Origin: DASZUK01 sp035547695
GTDB lineage: Bacteria; Actinomycetota; Acidimicrobiia; Acidimicrobiales; RAAP-2
Direction of reading: 5' to 3'
Assembly (NCBI GenBank): GCA_035547695.1
Contig: DASZUK010000063.1
Span: 1-64,000 of the forward strand
Length of the DNA stretch: 64,000 nt
Shown: positions 60,649 to 64,000 of the stretch, piece by piece
Layout: every line of letters starts with the position of its first letter
How positions within the stretch are numbered: the first letter of the stretch is position 1
The notes under the pieces: model-generated
Seen by the model: the letters and a program-made list of their open reading frames with translations, nothing else
Told to the model about the DNA's origin: nothing
Database searches by the model: none
Translations under genes and position numbers: made by a program

Positions 60649-62315
60649 GGCCAGGGGACCTCCCCGAACGGCGACGGCAGGCCCAGCTTGCCCGGGTTGA
60701 GGATGCCGGCCGGGTCCAGGGCCCCCTTGACGGCGGCCAGCACCTCGAACCCGGTCCCCAGGGCGTCCGCCAGGTACCGGGATCGGTTCAGGCCGATGCC
60801 GTGGTGGTGGCTGATGGCGGCGCCGTGCCGCCGGACGGTGGCCGTGACGGTGTCCCATGCCTCCCGGTAGTAGCCCTCCTCCCAGGCCATGTCCCCGCCC
60901 TCCCGGGCCATGTCCCCGGCCGGGGCCCCCGGTGTCCTGCCGGACGTTTCCGCGGAAACGTCCCCGTGCCCGGCACCCCCGGCCCCGGCACCCGATGGCG
61001 GGTCGGGCCGGCGGCCGCCGAAGGTGAAGTACAGGCAGGCCCCGTCGGGGTAGGCGTGGGACTGGTGCACTGACGCCGCCAGGGTGCCCGGCACGGCCTG
61101 CAGGGCGGCCACGACGTCGTCGGCCAGCCCCGCCAGCACCGACCACCGGCCGGCCACCTCGACGGTGTCCACCACGACGTCGGCCCGCCACAGCGGGGCC
61201 AGGGCGGACACGTCGTTGCGGTGCGACAGCCACCGGTCCACCAGGTCGTCGGCCAGCCGGTCGGCCCCGGCCCGGCCGGCGGTGGGGGCGCACTCCTGGT
61301 CCACCACGTCCAGGGTGGCGGCCAGCAGCCCGGGGTCGGCCTCGTCCAGGACGATCAGCACGCAGGTGTCGCCGCGGTCGAAGTTGCGGCCGGACTCCAC
61401 CTGGTCGTACAGCCGCAGCACCGCCGGGGTGGCCCCCCGGCGGAGCACCCGGCGGCAGGCGTCCAGGCCGTCGGCGAACCCGGTGGGGCCGCCGAACCCG
61501 AAGGCCCGGCGACCCTCCGCCGGCGGCATCGGGTGCACCCGGAACCACGCCCTGGTGATCACCCCCAGGGTGCCCTCGCTGCCCACGAACAGTTGGGTCA
61601 GGCTGGGCCCGGTGGCCGCCCGGGGCCCGTGCCCCTCGGTCCGCACCACCCGGCCGTCGGCCAGCACCACCTCCAGGCCGACCACCATGTCCTCGATCTT
61701 CCCGTACCGGGTGGAGTACTGCCCGGCGCCCCGGCAGGCCAGCCAGCCGCCGACGGTGGACAGGTCCATGGACTGCGGCCAGTGCCCCAGGGTGTACCCG
61801 TCGCCGTACCCCCGCAGCGTCCCTTCGAGGTCCGGGCCGAACATGCCGGCCGGCACCTCCGCCACCAGCGACCGCTCGTCCACCACCACGTCCCCGGCCA
61901 GCCCGGTGCAGTCCAGGGCCACCCCGCCGAACACCGGCACTGCCCCGCCGCAGACCCCGCTGCGGCCGGCCCCGGCGGTCACCGGCACCCCGGCGGCCGA
62001 GCAGGCGGCCAGCACCGCGGCCACCTGCTCCGTGGTGGACGGCCGCACCACCGCGGCCGGCCGGGCCGGCACCATCCCGCGGGCCGCCCACCCGATGGCC
62101 AGTGGCCACCAGTCCCTCCCGGCCTCCGCCCGGTCGGCGTCGCCGGTCCGCACCGCCGCCCCGGTCGCCGCCAGCCGGTCCGCCAGGTCGCCGGGCACCG
62201 CCACCCGGGGTCCCCCCAGCCGGTCGGCCACCCCCGCCGGCTCCCCGTCGATCGGCGTCGGCGGCGTCGGCTCGGTCGGCGGCATGGGCGCGGTCGGCGG
62301 CGTGGGCTCGGTCAC
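60645..62315 (-). CDS. FAD-binding oxidoreductase, alkyl-DHAP synthase-like
   Basis: A 556-residue VAO/PCMH-fold flavoprotein resembling alkyldihydroxyacetonephosphate synthase (ether-lipid synthesis). PVTAGAGRSGVCGGAVPVFG and STVGGWLACRGAGQYSTRYG bind FAD, FVGSEGTLGVITRAWFRVHP is the family core, and HGAAISHHHGIGLNRSRYL carries the His cluster typical of that enzyme, with ILNPGKLGLP at the end. Position between glpD and glpK, with GTGA overlaps on both sides, fits a glycerol-phosphate-derived substrate. Actinobacterial relatives are often annotated only as FAD-binding oxidases. About 50 residues near 440-490 are low complexity and include the palindrome-encoded DVSAET. Confidence 0.83.
   Translation of the reverse strand: MTEPTPPTAPMPPTEPTPPTPIDGEPAGVADRLGGPRVAVPGDLADRLAATGAAVRTGDADRAEAGRDWWPLAIGWAARGMVPARPAAVVRPSTTEQVAAVLAACSAAGVPVTAGAGRSGVCGGAVPVFGGVALDCTGLAGDVVVDERSLVAEVPAGMFGPDLEGTLRGYGDGYTLGHWPQSMDLSTVGGWLACRGAGQYSTRYGKIEDMVVGLEVVLADGRVVRTEGHGPRAATGPSLTQLFVGSEGTLGVITRAWFRVHPMPPAEGRRAFGFGGPTGFADGLDACRRVLRRGATPAVLRLYDQVESGRNFDRGDTCVLIVLDEADPGLLAATLDVVDQECAPTAGRAGADRLADDLVDRWLSHRNDVSALAPLWRADVVVDTVEVAGRWSVLAGLADDVVAALQAVPGTLAASVHQSHAYPDGACLYFTFGGRRPDPPSGAGAGGAGHGDVSAETSGRTPGAPAGDMAREGGDMAWEEGYYREAWDTVTATVRRHGAAISHHHGIGLNRSRYLADALGTGFEVLAAVKGALDPAGILNPGKLGLPSPFGEVPWP
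60942..60963. repeat. Perfect 22-bp palindrome inside the ADPS-like gene
   Basis: GGACGTTTCCG followed by its exact reverse complement CGGAAACGTCC. A near-copy lies in cydD at 39075-39098. Both are in low-complexity linkers and in the same reading frame, as expected for an in-frame palindromic repeat or a duplicated protein-binding site. Confidence 0.85.
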
Positions 62316-64000
62316 CGGCGGTCGCCCGCCGGCGCCTCGCCGGCCGTTGCCCCGCCCGCCGGTGATCCGCCGCCCGTTGCCCCGCCTGCCGGTGATCCGC
62401 CGGTCGGGATGCCGGCGGCCTCCAGGCCGGCCGTCGCCTCGGCGGCGAACCGGGTGGCCTGGTCGGCGGCCTGCTCCGGGCTCCAGCCCAGCTCCGGGGC
62501 CAGCAGGTCGGCCACCCGTCCGGCCACCGCCGCACTGGCCCGGGCCTGCTGCAGCAGGGCCCGGGTCCGCCGGGACAGGACGTCGTCCAGCGACTGGGCC
62601 ATCTCGGCCCGGGCGGCGTACACCACCTCGGCCCCCAGGTACGGCAGACCCGGTACCACCGGTTCGGCCAGCTCCGGCCGCTCCTCGGCCAGTTGCCGGA
62701 CCGCGTCGGCCTCGGTGCCGTACCGGCTCCACAGGTGGTCGACTGCACCGCCGGGCACTGCACCGCCAGGCACTGCACCGCCAGGCACTGCACTGCCGGG
62801 CACTGGGCCGCCGGGCACTGGGCCGCCGGCGCCGGACCCAGGGCTGGTGGTCCCGGCGCCGCCGGCCCCGGCCCCGTTCCCGGTGCCGTCGGTCCGTCCC
62901 GGCCGGGGCCGCCGACGCTGCCGGCCACCGGGTGCGCCGCGGAGGGGGAGCCGGGCGGTGACGCACCGGGCGGCCCCCGGGGCCCGGTCGGGGGCCAGGA
63001 GCGGGACCACCTGGTCCATGGTGTCCTGGGCCATCTTGCGGTAGGTGGTCAGCTTGCCGCCGGTGACCGTGACCACTCCCTCCGGGGAGGTGGTGACGGT
63101 GTGCCGCCGGGACAGGTCCGCGGTGCGCTCCGACAGCCGGCGGGTGCCGCCGGACGGGGCCAGCAGCGGCCGGAGCCCGGCCCAGACCCCGGTGACGTCG
63201 GTCGGGGACAGGTCGGAGGTGGTGGCGGCGTTGACGGCCCTGAGCAGGTAGGTGACGTCGTCGGGGGTGCAGGTGGGGTGGTCGAGCGAGCCGGTGTAGT
63301 CGGTGTCGGTGGTGCCGATGTAGGTGAGGTCGCCCTCGGGCCAGGGGACCACGAAGATGGACCGCTTGTCCGCCGGCACCGGGATGACGGCGGCGATGTC
63401 GCACGGCAGCTTGGCCGCGGGGACGGTGAGGTGGACCCCCTTGGCCGGCCGGAGGGTGGGCCGATTGCCGCCGTCGTCCAGGGCGGCCACCCTGTCGGCC
63501 CAGACGCCGGTGGCGTTGACCACGACGGTGGCCCGCACGTCGAAGTCCGGCCCCTCGGCCACCTCCCCGAACGACCCGGTCGCTCCCGGACGCACCGCCG
63601 GGCTGACCCGGGCGCCGGCGACCCGTCCGCGGTGGTCGGTCAGGAAGGACACCGCCCGGGTGTAGTTGGCGGCCACCGCGCCGTGGTCGAGGACGGCGGT
63701 GCGGAGGACGGCCAGGGTCAGCCGGGCGTCGTCGGCGCGGGCGTCGAAGTACAAGAACCCGGCGACCAGCCGGTCGGTGCGCAGCGTCGGCAGGTGGTCC
63801 AGGGCCTCTTGTTTCCCCACCCGGCGGTGCCGGGCCCCGATCCGGAAGCCGCCGGTCAGGTCGTACAGCCACAGGGCGGCGGCGTAGGACCGGGCCACCG
63901 TCTTGGACACCACCCCGTTGCGGCCGAACAGCGGGATGAGGAACGGCAGCGGCGACACCAGGTGCGGGGCGTTGTCCAGCAGCCGCTGGCGCTCGGCCAG
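62312..64000 (-). CDS. glpD: Glycerol-3-phosphate dehydrogenase, C-terminal part (runs off the window)
   Basis: A partial GlpD; the frame is open to the window edge and its start is outside. It oxidises glycerol-3-phosphate to DHAP at the membrane with FAD. Visible parts, reading from the edge: QRLLDNAPHLVSPLPFLIPL, DARLTLAVLRTAVLDHGAVA, VVVNATGVWADRVAAL, FVVPWPEGDLTYIGTTDTDY and VTVTGGKLTTYRKMAQDTMD, all characteristic. A repeat GGAVPGGAVPGGAV (encoded by tandem 15-bp units near 62750-62830) separates the catalytic domain from the C-terminal helical domain. It leads the glpD/ADPS-like/glpK operon through a GTGA overlap. Confidence 0.9.
   Translation of the reverse strand: MAERQRLLDNAPHLVSPLPFLIPLFGRNGVVSKTVARSYAAALWLYDLTGGFRIGARHRRVGKQEALDHLPTLRTDRLVAGFLYFDARADDARLTLAVLRTAVLDHGAVAANYTRAVSFLTDHRGRVAGARVSPAVRPGATGSFGEVAEGPDFDVRATVVVNATGVWADRVAALDDGGNRPTLRPAKGVHLTVPAAKLPCDIAAVIPVPADKRSIFVVPWPEGDLTYIGTTDTDYTGSLDHPTCTPDDVTYLLRAVNAATTSDLSPTDVTGVWAGLRPLLAPSGGTRRLSERTADLSRRHTVTTSPEGVVTVTGGKLTTYRKMAQDTMDQVVPLLAPDRAPGAARCVTARLPLRGAPGGRQRRRPRPGRTDGTGNGAGAGGAGTTSPGSGAGGPVPGGPVPGSAVPGGAVPGGAVPGGAVDHLWSRYGTEADAVRQLAEERPELAEPVVPGLPYLGAEVVYAARAEMAQSLDDVLSRRTRALLQQARASAAVAGRVADLLAPELGWSPEQAADQATRFAAEATAGLEAAGIPTGGSPAGGATGGGSPAGGATAGEAPAGDRR

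Overview
The window is a very GC-rich stretch of an actinobacterial chromosome. It carries a mycothiol-dependent maleylpyruvate-isomerase-type protein, a DUF2510 membrane protein, a CydDC exporter, an HxxxCxxC anti-sigma factor and an RNase P RNA. At least a dozen genes have a TANNNT -10 box exactly 6-7 nt before the start codon, which is the leaderless mRNA layout. The phylum is well supported. A class such as Acidimicrobiia is only a guess.

Layout. 124-10720: metabolic and regulatory genes (acyl-CoA synthetase-like ligase, MFS carrier, PLP decarboxylase, methyltransferase, TIM-barrel isomerase, NHL protein with a divergent GntR regulator, EEP nuclease-fold enzyme). 10906-31054: a complete type I-G (formerly I-U) CRISPR-Cas locus. 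It has an adaptation module (cas4-cas1 fusion, cas2), a toxin-antitoxin-like pair on the opposite strand, an interference operon (csb1/cas7, csb2/cas5-cas6, cas3, a Cas8-like protein), array 1 (26 repeats), five housekeeping-type genes, and array 2 (35 repeats) behind a duplicated leader and a broken copy of the cas8-like gene. 31125-46804: DUF2889 protein, HTH protein, dehalogenase with TetR, second TetR, CydDC, thiolase-like protein, K+ channel, and an operon of Yx(F/L)xxD-motif protein, fatty-acid-hydroxylase, DoxX, ECF sigma and anti-sigma. 46878-48574: lower-GC accessory DNA with an orphan protein and a DUF433/PIN-like pair. 48941-64000: MarR-DUF488 fusion opposite a ClC channel, SufR-like regulator opposite folE, two ferredoxin-reductase-like flavoproteins, rnpB, xseA-xseB-MBL operon, and an overlapping glpD/ADPS-like/glpK glycerol operon that leaves the window at the right edge.

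The most striking signal lies between the antitoxin-like gene and csb1. A degenerate, isolated CRISPR repeat (14178-14202) keeps the last 12 repeat bases. The sequence starting at the very next base matches, in 24 of 27 positions, the reverse complement of 14118-14144 in the cas promoter region, and that target is preceded by 5'-TTA, a TTN PAM as reported for type I-G. This has the design of a cas-regulating mini-CRISPR (CreR-like): a pseudo-crRNA that would guide the locus's own Cascade to its own promoter. I know of such RNAs in other type I systems but not in I-G; I could not search.

Limits: all calls were made by eye from sequence, family names come from recognised motifs, and no database search or folding was run.
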